Positions 26,387 to 35,396 of a DNA stretch of 64,000 nt are shown in pieces (position 1 is the stretch's first letter; every line of letters begins with the position of its first letter). The translations under genes were made by a program, and so were the position numbers. Below the pieces are notes generated by a model. That model worked only from the letters and a program-made list of their open reading frames with translations, was not told the DNA's origin and did not search any database. The DNA lies in NCBI RefSeq assembly GCF_011516935.1, contig NZ_WOTF01000001.1, forward strand, positions 496,001 through 560,000. Direction: 5' to 3'. Source of the DNA: Acetobacter farinalis. GTDB lineage: Bacteria; Pseudomonadota; Alphaproteobacteria; Acetobacterales; Acetobacteraceae.

Positions 26387-26415
26387 AAGGGTGGCCGTCA
26401 GGCCGCCCTTTTTTT
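26387..26415 (+). terminator. Rho-independent terminator after ispB
   Basis: A 10-bp stem (26387-26396 with 26401-26410, one wobble) and a 4-base loop run into seven T residues. Its end overlaps the murI stop codon on the other strand. Confidence 0.9.
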
Positions 26416-27283
26416 ATGGGCAGCCTTTTTGGAGAGCGTCCGCCGGAGCTGCCTTCTGAGCGGTGTCCCATAATGCAATGGTCTCAAATCCGTAGGGCGG
26501 CAGGGCCTTGATAAGGGCCGCACACTCAGGCGGCTGTGCCGTGAACCATGCGCGGGCAGGTTCGCGCCTGTGCGGCGCTGGGGGCAGGGTGCTGAGCACG
26601 GTTGCCGTGTGGCGGGCTACGGCTTCCGCCGGGTCCAGCCATGTGATGCCGGGCGGAGAGACAGCACGGAGCTGCTCCAGCAGAAAGGTGTAATGGGTGC
26701 AGCCCAGACCCACGGTATCCAGCCTGTCTGAACAGTCCCGTGTAAAAAGCCCGTTGATTTCCGCCCGGATCGCCTCATCCGGCACGGAATGCCCCCGGAA
26801 AACCTGTTCCGCATGGGCCGCCAGACCCGGGGCAGCGTGCGCGATCAGGGTGCAGTCTGGTGCGTAAAGCGCCTGAAGCGTGCTGAGATAAGGGCGCGTG
26901 CTGGTGGCGCGGGTGGCCAGTAGACCGATGACATGCGTTCGGGTTGTGCGGGCCGCCCAGCGGATGGGAGGCACGCAGCCGATGAAGGGCATATCGGGGC
27001 AGGCTGCGCGCAGGGCGTCCAGTGTCAGCGTGCTGGCGGTGTTGCAGGCCACCACAACCGCTTGCGGGCGCAAGCGCTGGATGGCTTCTGAGAGCAGGGA
27101 GACAATTCGCTTGATGAGAAACGCATCCTCCTGCTCTCCGTAAGGAAAGACGGCTGTATCCGCCAGATAGCTGACGGATACGGCGGGGCAGAGTGTGCGA
27201 ATCGCCCTGACAATCCCAAGCCCTCCAATTCCGGAATCAAACGCCAGAATATGTTGGGTGGAGGGGTGGGCAGGGCTGGTCAT
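26414..27283 (-). CDS. murI: Glutamate racemase
   Basis: A cytoplasmic cofactor-independent enzyme that makes D-glutamate for peptidoglycan. The 289-residue protein shows FDSGIGGLGIVRAI, VACNTAST with the first catalytic cysteine, and VGLGCTHYTFLLE with the second. Length is normal. It is 13 bases downstream of pyrE on the same strand, so cotranscription is likely although the pathways differ. Confidence 0.94.
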   Translation of the reverse strand: MTSPAHPSTQHILAFDSGIGGLGIVRAIRTLCPAVSVSYLADTAVFPYGEQEDAFLIKRIVSLLSEAIQRLRPQAVVVACNTASTLTLDALRAACPDMPFIGCVPPIRWAARTTRTHVIGLLATRATSTRPYLSTLQALYAPDCTLIAHAAPGLAAHAEQVFRGHSVPDEAIRAEINGLFTRDCSDRLDTVGLGCTHYTFLLEQLRAVSPPGITWLDPAEAVARHTATVLSTLPPAPHRREPARAWFTAQPPECAALIKALPPYGFETIALWDTAQKAAPADALQKGCP

Positions 27284-27296
27284 GCGGCGGGAAAAC

Positions 27297-28058
27297 TCAG
27301 GCAGGTTTGTCTTTGTTGGCCTTGAAGGCAGCGGCTTCTTCCAGGCTGCCTACGCCGCCGTGGCGGGCGGACCATGCAGCCGGATTTTCAAGAAAGCGCC
27401 GCACTTCTGCCGCAGCTTCTTCCGAGAAGTAAGGACGCGTTGAACAGGCTTCCAGCACATCCCACCATGTGCACAGGGCATGCAGGGAGATGTTCATGTT
27501 TGTCAGAGACTGGTGTGCCCCCGGAAAGACACCGTAATAGAAGATGACAAAGGCATGATTGATCAGCGCACCGGCATCCCGCAGCGCATTGGCGAAAGCG
27601 ACCTTGGAGGCACCATCTGTGGTGAGGTCTTCCACCAGCAGGGTGCGCATGCCCTCGGGCACATCCCCTTCAATCTGGGCGTTACGGCCAAAACCCTTCG
27701 GCTTTTTGCGCACATACGCCATGGGAAGCATCATGCGGTCCGCCATCCATGCGGCGAAGGGAATGCCCGCTGTCTCACCGCCTACAACGGCATCAAGGCT
27801 TTCATAACCGACATGACGCCCGATTTTCTCAACGCCCAGCTCCATGATCTTGGCGCGGGCGCGGGGGAAGAAAATGATGCGGCGGCAATCGATATAAACC
27901 GGGGATTTCCAGCCGGAGGTGAGGGTATAAGGCTCTTCCGGGCGGAAGTTGATGGCTTTGATTTCCAGCAGCAGACGTGCCGTGCACAGGGCCGCATCGC
28001 GGTCCCAGTCGCTGGTCTCGCCAGAGTGCGGGGCGGCCAGGTTTGCGGGTGACGTCAT
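27297..28058 (-). CDS. pyrE: Orotate phosphoribosyltransferase
   Basis: Joins orotate to PRPP in pyrimidine synthesis, 253 residues. The PRPP-binding motif is RTLLVEDLTTDGASKVAFA, with VVGGETAGIPFAAWMADR before it and the lysine-rich VRKKPKGFGRN loop between. The C-terminal extension of about 45 residues is longer than in E. coli PyrE. ATG 28058 has AAGGAAG seven bases upstream; the frame stays open to 28421 but that stretch overlaps the divergent ELM1-like gene. Confidence 0.93.
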   Translation of the reverse strand: MTSPANLAAPHSGETSDWDRDAALCTARLLLEIKAINFRPEEPYTLTSGWKSPVYIDCRRIIFFPRARAKIMELGVEKIGRHVGYESLDAVVGGETAGIPFAAWMADRMMLPMAYVRKKPKGFGRNAQIEGDVPEGMRTLLVEDLTTDGASKVAFANALRDAGALINHAFVIFYYGVFPGAHQSLTNMNISLHALCTWWDVLEACSTRPYFSEEAAAEVRRFLENPAAWSARHGGVGSLEEAAAFKANKDKPA

Positions 28059-28160
28059 GAAGCGCTTCCTTGAATTTGGCGGTTGGAATTTGCTTTGGCA
28101 TAGCTCTCGGCGGCCTGAAAATCTATGCTTCTTCTCAGTCTTCCGTGTCGGAATGAGAAA

Positions 28161-29084
28161 ATGACCTTCTCTGTGACAAAGTTGGCGCCTGTGTGGGTGG
28201 TTGAAACCACATTCGGGCCGGAGCCCGGCCCGGCCTATGTGCTGGCTTCCCGCCTTGGGTGCCTGTTTCGGCGGGTGCGGATGGAAATGCTGGCTCTCGA
28301 TTCGTTTCTGGAAGAACGGCGTGAACCCGGGCTGATTCTCACATCCGGCTGGCGCTCGGGCTATGCCGCCCTCCGGGCCGGACGCAGGGCAGGGTGCCCG
28401 GTGGTGTGGTGTGTGCGGCATGAGGGCCGCTCAGCCTCCATGCTGCGGTCCCTGCCGTTTGATCTGGTGGTGGCGCCTTCTCCCGCAGCGCCCACGGCAC
28501 GGTTCTGCCCGACATTGGGGCCAATGACGCTTTCCTCCCCCGCCGTGCTGGCCCGTGCGGGCAAGGCCTGGCAGGAGCGGCTGGAGCATCTGCCGCATCC
28601 GCGAGTCACGGTTGTGGTGGGGGCGGGTGCGTATCGCACGCAGGAAGAGGCGCTGCTGATGGGCAAAAAGCTGGCCGGGCTGGTCAACCGTCAGGGTGGT
28701 GCGGTGCTGCTGGTTGTGCGGGATGACAGCAAGCCTGATCTGACGGACGCCTTTATTACCGGGCTGAGCGAGACATTCTTGCTCGTCTGGCGGCAGGGCG
28801 AGCCGGATGAAGACCCTCTGGCAGGCTTCATGGCGTGTTCAGACTGTGTCGTGGCTGGCGGGGGAGACAGTGCACTGCTGGCCGAAGTCTGTGTGGTGGA
28901 TCAGCCGGTTTTCCTGATGGAGCGTGAACAGGACCTGCGCGGCGTGCGGGGCAGGCTGGCGCGGCGTCTGGTTGAAGAAGGCCATGCACGGTTTCTGGAG
29001 CACAGCCTCGCACCGTGGCCACGCACAGTGCTGGATGAAGCTGGCCGCGTGGCGTCTGTCCTGCGGAGCCGCTGGAGTCTGTAA
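28161..29084 (+). CDS. ELM1/GtrOC1-family protein
   Basis: A 307-residue protein of the family named after plant ELM1 (DUF1022), which has a glycosyltransferase-B-like fold and is found in many Alphaproteobacteria without a defined role. Visible marks are LTSGWRSGYAALR, the VRHEGRSASMLRSLPFDLVVAP segment in the middle and ACSDCVVAGGGDSALLAE near the C-terminus. ATG 28161 (with GGAATGAG upstream) is preferred to 28125. The last codons overlap an 18-base tandem duplication that spans the stop. Confidence 0.8.
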   Translation: MTFSVTKLAPVWVVETTFGPEPGPAYVLASRLGCLFRRVRMEMLALDSFLEERREPGLILTSGWRSGYAALRAGRRAGCPVVWCVRHEGRSASMLRSLPFDLVVAPSPAAPTARFCPTLGPMTLSSPAVLARAGKAWQERLEHLPHPRVTVVVGAGAYRTQEEALLMGKKLAGLVNRQGGAVLLVVRDDSKPDLTDAFITGLSETFLLVWRQGEPDEDPLAGFMACSDCVVAGGGDSALLAEVCVVDQPVFLMEREQDLRGVRGRLARRLVEEGHARFLEHSLAPWPRTVLDEAGRVASVLRSRWSL

Positions 29085-29107
29085 AGAAACTGGAGCCTGT
29101 AAAGAAA
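29072..29107. repeat. 18-bp tandem duplication across the ELM1-like stop codon
   Basis: Two copies, 29072-29089 and 29090-29107, differ at one base. The first includes the last codons and the TAA stop of the upstream gene. It looks like a recent local duplication. Confidence 0.8.
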
Positions 29108-29214
29108 GTTGTGATCAGCCGCCCTGTGCCAAACCCTGTTTCCAGCTTGCATCTTCATGGAAATTGGCGTTTAATCTGCGTTGTTGAGAGTGGTTATTAA
29201 CTAAGGATGGTGCC

Positions 29215-29454
29215 GTGTCTGTTGAACCAAGTCGGATCGCGCGGAAATGCGAACGCGCAGTCGTCACGGCCTATCAGGAACTGCGTGAAGTCGGCACAGA
29301 AGATGTGACCGCGTTTCACGCCTGCACAACGCTCTACCGCATTCATCACCCTGAAGCGTCCCTAAACGAAGCGCGTCGCCTTGTGTCCGAATGGATTGAC
29401 CACCACGTCGTGCGTCAGTCCAAGGCCCCGACCAAGGGGTGTGACTGCGGTTAG
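29215..29454 (+). CDS. Small protein of unknown function
   Basis: A 79-residue protein starting at GTG 29215 with AAGGA seven bases upstream. It is mainly helical (ARKCERAVVTAYQELREV, then LNEARRLVSEWIDHHVVR) with a histidine-rich centre and a C-terminal CDC. I do not recognise the family. A strong terminator at 29492 marks it as a real single-gene unit between the ELM1-like gene and the converging gltA. Confidence 0.65.
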   Translation: MSVEPSRIARKCERAVVTAYQELREVGTEDVTAFHACTTLYRIHHPEASLNEARRLVSEWIDHHVVRQSKAPTKGCDCG

Positions 29455-29491
29455 AATAGCCGCTCTCAGGTTCTCTCGAAATTTTTGAAGA

Positions 29492-29526
29492 AGCCGGAGC
29501 GGGTGGCTGCTCTGGCTTTTTTGTTT
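29492..29526 (+). terminator. Rho-independent terminator after small protein gene
   Basis: A 9-bp stem (29492-29500 with 29509-29517, one wobble) with an 8-base loop, then a T-rich tract. It lies 38 bases beyond the small gene. Confidence 0.85.
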
Positions 29527-29637
29527 TGAAAACACAGGAAGGCGCTTGCCTCGGCCAACCCCGCTCAATCAGGCCCATTCAACGAGCCGGGATGCGGCAT
29601 GAGGCGGGGAACACGCTTTTTCGAGGTGGTCTCTGGC

Positions 29638-29664
29638 TGAGGCGTGCCGATGGGGCACGCCTCA
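29638..29664. other. Strong stem-loop downstream of gltA
   Basis: A perfect 11-bp stem (29638-29648 with 29654-29664) and 5-base loop, 28 bases past the gltA stop. No T run follows on either strand, so it may stabilise the gltA transcript end rather than terminate it. Confidence 0.6.
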
Positions 29665-29691
29665 AGTAGGTTCAGAGGGTAAGCGTGTGGC

Positions 29692-31002
29692 TCAGCGTTT
29701 GTCGAGCGCAACGAAGTCCCGTTCCGGAGCCCCTGTGTAGAGCTGGCGGGGGCGGCAGATGCGCTGGCCGGGTTCCTCAATCATTTCCTTCCACTGGCTG
29801 ACCCAGCCGGTGGTGCGGGCCACGGCAAACAGCACGGTGAACATGCTGGTGGGAATGCCCATGGCTTTCAGGATAATGCCTGAATAGAAATCCACATTCG
29901 GGTAGAGTTTCCGCTGGACGAAATAGTCGTCATGGATTGCGATTTTCTCAAGCTCGATGGCGAGGTCAAGCAGCGGATCATCCTTGATGCCCAGCTCACC
30001 CAGCACTTCGTGGCAGGTCTGCTGCATGATCTTCGCGCGCGGGTCGAAGTTCTTGTAAACGCGATGGCCAAAGCCCATCAGCTTCACGCCGCTGGATTTG
30101 TCTTTGACCTTGGCAATGAAGTCCGGGATATTTTCCTTGTTGCCGATGGACGCCAGCATTTTCAGGACAGCTTCATTCGCGCCACCGTGGGCAGGCCCCC
30201 ACAGGGCGGCAATCCCTGCGGCAATGCAGGCAAACGGGTTTGCCCCGGTGGAGCCCGCCATGCGCACAGTGGAGGTGGAGGCGTTCTGCTCATGGTCTGC
30301 ATGCAGGATCAGGATCCGGTTCATGGCGCGGGCCAGAACGGGATTGATCTTGTAGGGCTCGGAAACCCGCGCGAACATCATGGAGAGAAAGTTCTCCGCA
30401 TAGTTCAGGTCATTGCGCGGATAGATAAAGGCTTCGCCCTGCGTGTATTTGTAGGCCCAGGCGGCAATGGTCGGGATTTTGGCGATCAGCCGCATGGCGG
30501 CAAGCTCACGGTTATCCTTGATCGCGATATCGCTGGCATCCGGATAGAAGGCGGAGAGCGCTCCAACCGTGCCACACAGAATGGCCATAGGATGAGCATC
30601 ACGCCGGAAACCGTTGAAGAAATTCCGGATCTGCTCATGCAGCAGGGTATGGTTTGTCAGGGTGTTGGAGAATTTCTGGAATTCGGCGGTGTTCGGAAGC
30701 TCGCCGTTCAGAAGCAGGTAGATCACCTCTTCATAGGACGCGTGTTCCGCAAGCTGGGCAATGGGGTAGCCACGATGCAGGAGAACACCCTTTTCTCCAT
30801 CAATGAACGTGATCTTGCTGGAGCAGGACGCGGTTTCACCATAGCCGGGGTCATATGTAAAAACGCCCATCTCCCCAGGGAGCTTGCGAATGTCGACAAC
30901 ATCCGGCCCCAGAGTACCTGACAGGATAGGCAGTTCCGTTGTTCGTCCACCGAGCGACAGGGTTGCGACAGACCGCTGACCTTCATTCTGCGATGTGCTC
31001 AT
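29692..31002 (-). CDS. gltA: Citrate synthase (AarA type)
   Basis: Joins acetyl-CoA and oxaloacetate into citrate at the head of the citric acid cycle. The 436-residue protein is the hexameric type II form: [60 protein letters not shown] with catalytic histidine, and [17 protein letters not shown] with a second. In Acetobacter aceti the equivalent gene aarA is needed for acetic acid resistance. ATG 31002 has AAGGAAA upstream; upstream in-frame codons to 31206 are rejected since they overlap the sixA end. It is the last gene of the minus-strand aar run. Confidence 0.96.
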   Translation of the reverse strand: MSTSQNEGQRSVATLSLGGRTTELPILSGTLGPDVVDIRKLPGEMGVFTYDPGYGETASCSSKITFIDGEKGVLLHRGYPIAQLAEHASYEEVIYLLLNGELPNTAEFQKFSNTLTNHTLLHEQIRNFFNGFRRDAHPMAILCGTVGALSAFYPDASDIAIKDNRELAAMRLIAKIPTIAAWAYKYTQGEAFIYPRNDLNYAENFLSMMFARVSEPYKINPVLARAMNRILILHADHEQNASTSTVRMAGSTGANPFACIAAGIAALWGPAHGGANEAVLKMLASIGNKENIPDFIAKVKDKSSGVKLMGFGHRVYKNFDPRAKIMQQTCHEVLGELGIKDDPLLDLAIELEKIAIHDDYFVQRKLYPNVDFYSGIILKAMGIPTSMFTVLFAVARTTGWVSQWKEMIEEPGQRICRPRQLYTGAPERDFVALDKR

Positions 31003-31151
31003 GGTGTTTCCTTCTGCATTATGGGACCGCAGCCTCTTGCGGCCTGCTCTTTGAATCTTTTCCCCGATCCCGAAAGAAACAGGAAGCTGGTGGATGATAA
31101 ACCGCGCGTTATCAGGACGGGTTTTTCTTGGAAAACCGGGCTTTCTGTGCT

Positions 31152-31679
31152 TCAGGGTCGCGCGAATGTGTCCAGCGTCAGGCTTTTTGCATCGCACGAG
31201 GCCCAATCCGGCATGCTCTGCGCGTTTTCAGACCCCCACATGTGAAAGACCGCCAGAGAGGCGGTGGCGAATCCCTGGTCCAGAATCGGGGCCTGATCAT
31301 CCAGCCAGCGGGCGAGTGCCGAGATGCCGGGATTATGGCCGATCAGCAGGACAGTGCGGGCGCTGGCAGGGGCTTGCCGGATGCGGGCAAGCAGGGCGTC
31401 GGGTTGGGCTTCATAAATATCGGGGCAGAACAGTGTGCGCAGTGCCGGAGTGGTCTGGAACGGCGCGAGGGCGGCCAGAGTTTCCCGCGTGCGGCGGGCG
31501 GGGCTGCACAGAACAAGGTCTGGCGCCAGAGCCTGCGCCCGAAGCCATGCCCCGCAGCGGGCAGCGGCGCGCTGCCCTTCGGCAGTAAGGGGGCGGGCTC
31601 TATCCGCTTCCTCGCTGAAGTCGCCCTCCGGAGGGTTGGCGGCTTCAGCATGCCGCAGCAGCAGAAGGCGGCGTGTCAT
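31152..31679 (-). CDS. sixA: SixA-like histidine phosphatase (aarB locus equivalent)
   Basis: A 175-residue histidine phosphatase with the RHG-type motif [10 protein letters not shown] at the start and the second catalytic histidine in [16 protein letters not shown]. SixA removes phosphate from phosphohistidine on signalling proteins, and the gene between citrate synthase and AarC in Acetobacter aceti (first called aarB) was reassigned to SixA. Position beside gltA supports the same role here. ATGA overlap with the upstream chorismate mutase gene. Confidence 0.86.
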   Translation of the reverse strand: MTRRLLLLRHAEAANPPEGDFSEEADRARPLTAEGQRAAARCGAWLRAQALAPDLVLCSPARRTRETLAALAPFQTTPALRTLFCPDIYEAQPDALLARIRQAPASARTVLLIGHNPGISALARWLDDQAPILDQGFATASLAVFHMWGSENAQSMPDWASCDAKSLTLDTFARP

Positions 31680-32002
31680 TTAGCCGCCGATTCGGCGGAC
31701 TGCTTCGCAATAGCTTCATGATGGCGGATGACTTCATGGATAATGAAGTTCAGGAATTTCTCGGCAAAATCCGGATCCAGATGGGCGTCTTCCGCAAGCT
31801 GGCGCAGGCGGGTGATCTGGCGGGCTTCACGCTCCGGGTCCGCCGGGGGCATGTCACAACGCGCCTTGAGCGCGCCGACGGCCTTGGTGCAGCGGAAGCG
31901 TTCCGCCAGCATCGCCACCAGAGCGGCGTCGATATTGTCTATGCTGCGGCGGAGGTCCAGCAGGGCATCCTGAGGAGAGAGCTGGTCTGTCACGGTGTGC
32001 AC
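31676..32002 (-). CDS. Chorismate mutase, AroQ type
   Basis: Converts chorismate to prephenate for phenylalanine and tyrosine. The helical AroQ fold is shown by LLDLRRSIDNIDAALVAMLA, FRCTKAVGALKAR and the later NFIIHEVIRHH, with the usual arginines and lysine of the active site. About 108 residues is a normal monofunctional size. The start is uncertain: GTG 32002 and GTG 31993 are both in frame and neither has a good ribosome site, while the frame open to 32116 would overlap the metallophosphatase by 44 bases. Stop overlaps the sixA start (ATGA). Confidence 0.82.
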   Translation of the reverse strand: MHTVTDQLSPQDALLDLRRSIDNIDAALVAMLAERFRCTKAVGALKARCDMPPADPEREARQITRLRQLAEDAHLDPDFAEKFLNFIIHEVIRHHEAIAKQSAESAAK

Positions 32003-32072
32003 GATCTTTTGTTTCTGTTTCTGTCTCGTAAGAGAATAAGGCCGTAATGCCCTGAGCGCTACCGTAGACTGT

Positions 32073-32816
32073 TTACAGGCCTTCCCAGGAGTTTTCCATA
32101 AAATCGGCAGGGACATCCAGCCAGGCCAGATGGCCGCCCTTGCCCGCGCCTGTATCCGTAAAAATGGCCTGCCCCCCGGCGCGGCCGGGAATGGTCAGCG
32201 GGCAGCCATTGGTGGAGCGCTGGTCATGCCCGCAATAAACCGTGTAGCCGGTGGGAATGTGGTTGACCCAGTTCAGGCAGCGTTCCGGGTAGCCATCTTT
32301 CTGTATTCTGTTGGTTGTCTCTCCGAACAGGGCGCGGGAGAGCAGGAAGGTCACGCGCCCCAGGGCGGGCGGTGGTGGCTCCATCAGCATCCGGACATCA
32401 AAAGCCCCATGCACAAAGATCATGCGGCCGAGCACCAGCCACGCCGGGGCGGCTTCCAGCATGGCCAGCGCGGTTGCGAGGACATCCGCATTCTCCGGCA
32501 GGCGAAGCTGGGCGAGCGTGGCCTCCAGCGGCGGGTCCGGGCGCAGTTTCTTGCCCAGCAGGGCGCGGCCCAGCTTGCGGTCATGGTTTCCAATCAGGAA
32601 CAGGCCGCGCCCTTCGGCCATGACAGACTGCATCAGCCGGAGCACGCCCGCGCTGTCCGGCCCGTAATCCACCAGATCACCCAGTTGGATAATGAATCGG
32701 TCCGTGGCGATGGCGTGCCGAAAAGCCTGCAGATCTCCATGCACGTCTCCCACAATGCGGAGTCCTTTCCGCATTGCCGCTTTCACGTTTTCGTCAAGGA
32801 AGAACCCTGTGTGCAT
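32073..32816 (-). CDS. Metallophosphatase, serine/threonine phosphatase-like
   Basis: A 247-residue calcineurin-fold enzyme with all the metal-site motifs: GDVHGDLQAF, QLGDLVDYGPDS, LFLIGNHDRKLG, the FVHGAFD histidine and the YCGHDQRS segment. This order fits PrpA/ApaH-like phosphatases; whether the substrate is a phosphoprotein or a dinucleotide polyphosphate cannot be told. MRKGLRIVGDVHG at 32774 is a possible later start. It heads the run metallophosphatase - chorismate mutase - sixA - gltA and is divergent from aarC. Confidence 0.8.
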   Translation of the reverse strand: MHTGFFLDENVKAAMRKGLRIVGDVHGDLQAFRHAIATDRFIIQLGDLVDYGPDSAGVLRLMQSVMAEGRGLFLIGNHDRKLGRALLGKKLRPDPPLEATLAQLRLPENADVLATALAMLEAAPAWLVLGRMIFVHGAFDVRMLMEPPPPALGRVTFLLSRALFGETTNRIQKDGYPERCLNWVNHIPTGYTVYCGHDQRSTNGCPLTIPGRAGGQAIFTDTGAGKGGHLAWLDVPADFMENSWEGL

Positions 32817-32897
32817 CTGCTCTCATTACCTCTCTCCTTTCCATGTAGGCGCCACAGGCGGAAGCAGGGAAGGGAGAAGCCGTATTTTTTTGTCGGA

Positions 32898-32919
32898 ACA
32901 TGTTTGTGCACAAGCATGT
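32898..32919. promoter_or_regulatory. 22-bp palindrome between metallophosphatase and aarC
   Basis: The arms ACATG and CATGT flank a perfect 10-bp palindrome TTGTGCACAA, with one non-matching pair (T and G) at positions 32903 and 32914. It lies about 165 bases upstream of aarC and 80 bases upstream of the divergent gene. It is placed like an operator; no T run follows, so a terminator is unlikely. I cannot name the regulator. Confidence 0.5.
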
Positions 32920-33061
32920 GACGCGCCACGCCCGGAGTTTTCTGCCTAACTTTACCTACGTCATCCGGCTCCACTGGAGTGCCGGTGGGAAGGAGCGAAG
33001 CATTGGGGTATAAAACATATCATTTTCCCGGTTGCTTCGTTTTGCGTCGGAACAGCAATAA

Positions 33062-34599
<1,538 letters not shown>

Positions 34600-34600
<1 letters not shown>

Positions 34601-34623
34601 AAAAAGGCCGGGAGACCGGCCTT
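34600..34623 (-). terminator. Rho-independent terminator of the smc-distal gene
   Basis: An 8-bp perfect stem (34604-34611 with 34616-34623) and GAGA/TCTC loop, followed on the minus strand by six T residues. It overlaps the stop codon of the exported orphan gene and abuts the aarC stop. Confidence 0.85.
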
Positions 34624-35381
34624 CAGCTGCCCCCGGCGAGAGCCTGGGTCAGCTGGGCAGGCTGGGGTGTGACAACAATATCAACCGGCCGGTCAGCCAG
34701 AAACTCTTCGGTGGAGAGGGCTGGTGTGGCCGGGTTTTCCGTAATGATGGCTTCCGCATCGCGGTGCACCAGCGTGAACAGGTTTGGTGACGCGGTGGGG
34801 GAGAGATAGGCGGCGTAGGGGTGTGTCCCCGCCATACGGTGCGCCGCATAGGCATCGCGCACAGAATGAATGGGAATGGCGACCAGCAGGTCCGGGTCAG
34901 CCTGCAGGGCGGTTTCCGTTGTTTCTCTGGAGGAGGACACCAGCACAACACGGTCCAGCATTCTGGCCTTGCGCACAAGGGCGGCGACATCTGCCGGATT
35001 GGTGTTGTTCAGATCCAGCATCAGCAGGGTATGGGCTCGGCGGGATGAGGCCAGAACATCACTGAGCTGGCTGGAACCGGGCATGACAATCACGCGCCCG
35101 TCTTCCTGAGAGGCAAGCTCAAGCCGCAGCATGGCGGGGCTGCTCTGGCGCGCCAGCCCTGCGGAGGCGGCTGTCATGCTCAGGCCGGTGCCGGGCGTGC
35201 AGATAATCAGACCATGATGGATGCGTTCAAGCAGCCCATATGCCTTGGACTGGTGCAGCACAAAGCCCGCACTGGCCAGCATGCAAACGCCCACGGCCAG
35301 CACACCTTTTCCAAGGCAGCGCTTGAGCGGGCTACCCGCGCATTTGTGGGGTTTGTCCGATGTCGTATCAGGATGCGGCAT
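34623..35381 (-). CDS. Exported protein of unknown function, possibly GDPD-like
   Basis: A 252-residue protein with a basic N-terminus and one hydrophobic segment (GVLAVGVCMLASAGFVLH, residues about 26-43), so it is anchored in or exported across the inner membrane. The soluble part has LLMLDLNNTNPADVAALVRK and LDRVVLVSSSRETTETALQA, which recall the middle strands of glycerophosphodiester phosphodiesterase barrels, but the catalytic HR and ExD motifs of that family are not visible. I treat the function as unknown. It is 15 bases downstream of smc and probably in the same operon. Confidence 0.6.
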   Translation of the reverse strand: MPHPDTTSDKPHKCAGSPLKRCLGKGVLAVGVCMLASAGFVLHQSKAYGLLERIHHGLIICTPGTGLSMTAASAGLARQSSPAMLRLELASQEDGRVIVMPGSSQLSDVLASSRRAHTLLMLDLNNTNPADVAALVRKARMLDRVVLVSSSRETTETALQADPDLLVAIPIHSVRDAYAAHRMAGTHPYAAYLSPTASPNLFTLVHRDAEAIITENPATPALSTEEFLADRPVDIVVTPQPAQLTQALAGGS

Positions 35382-35396
35382 CTGTTTTTAAAATCC

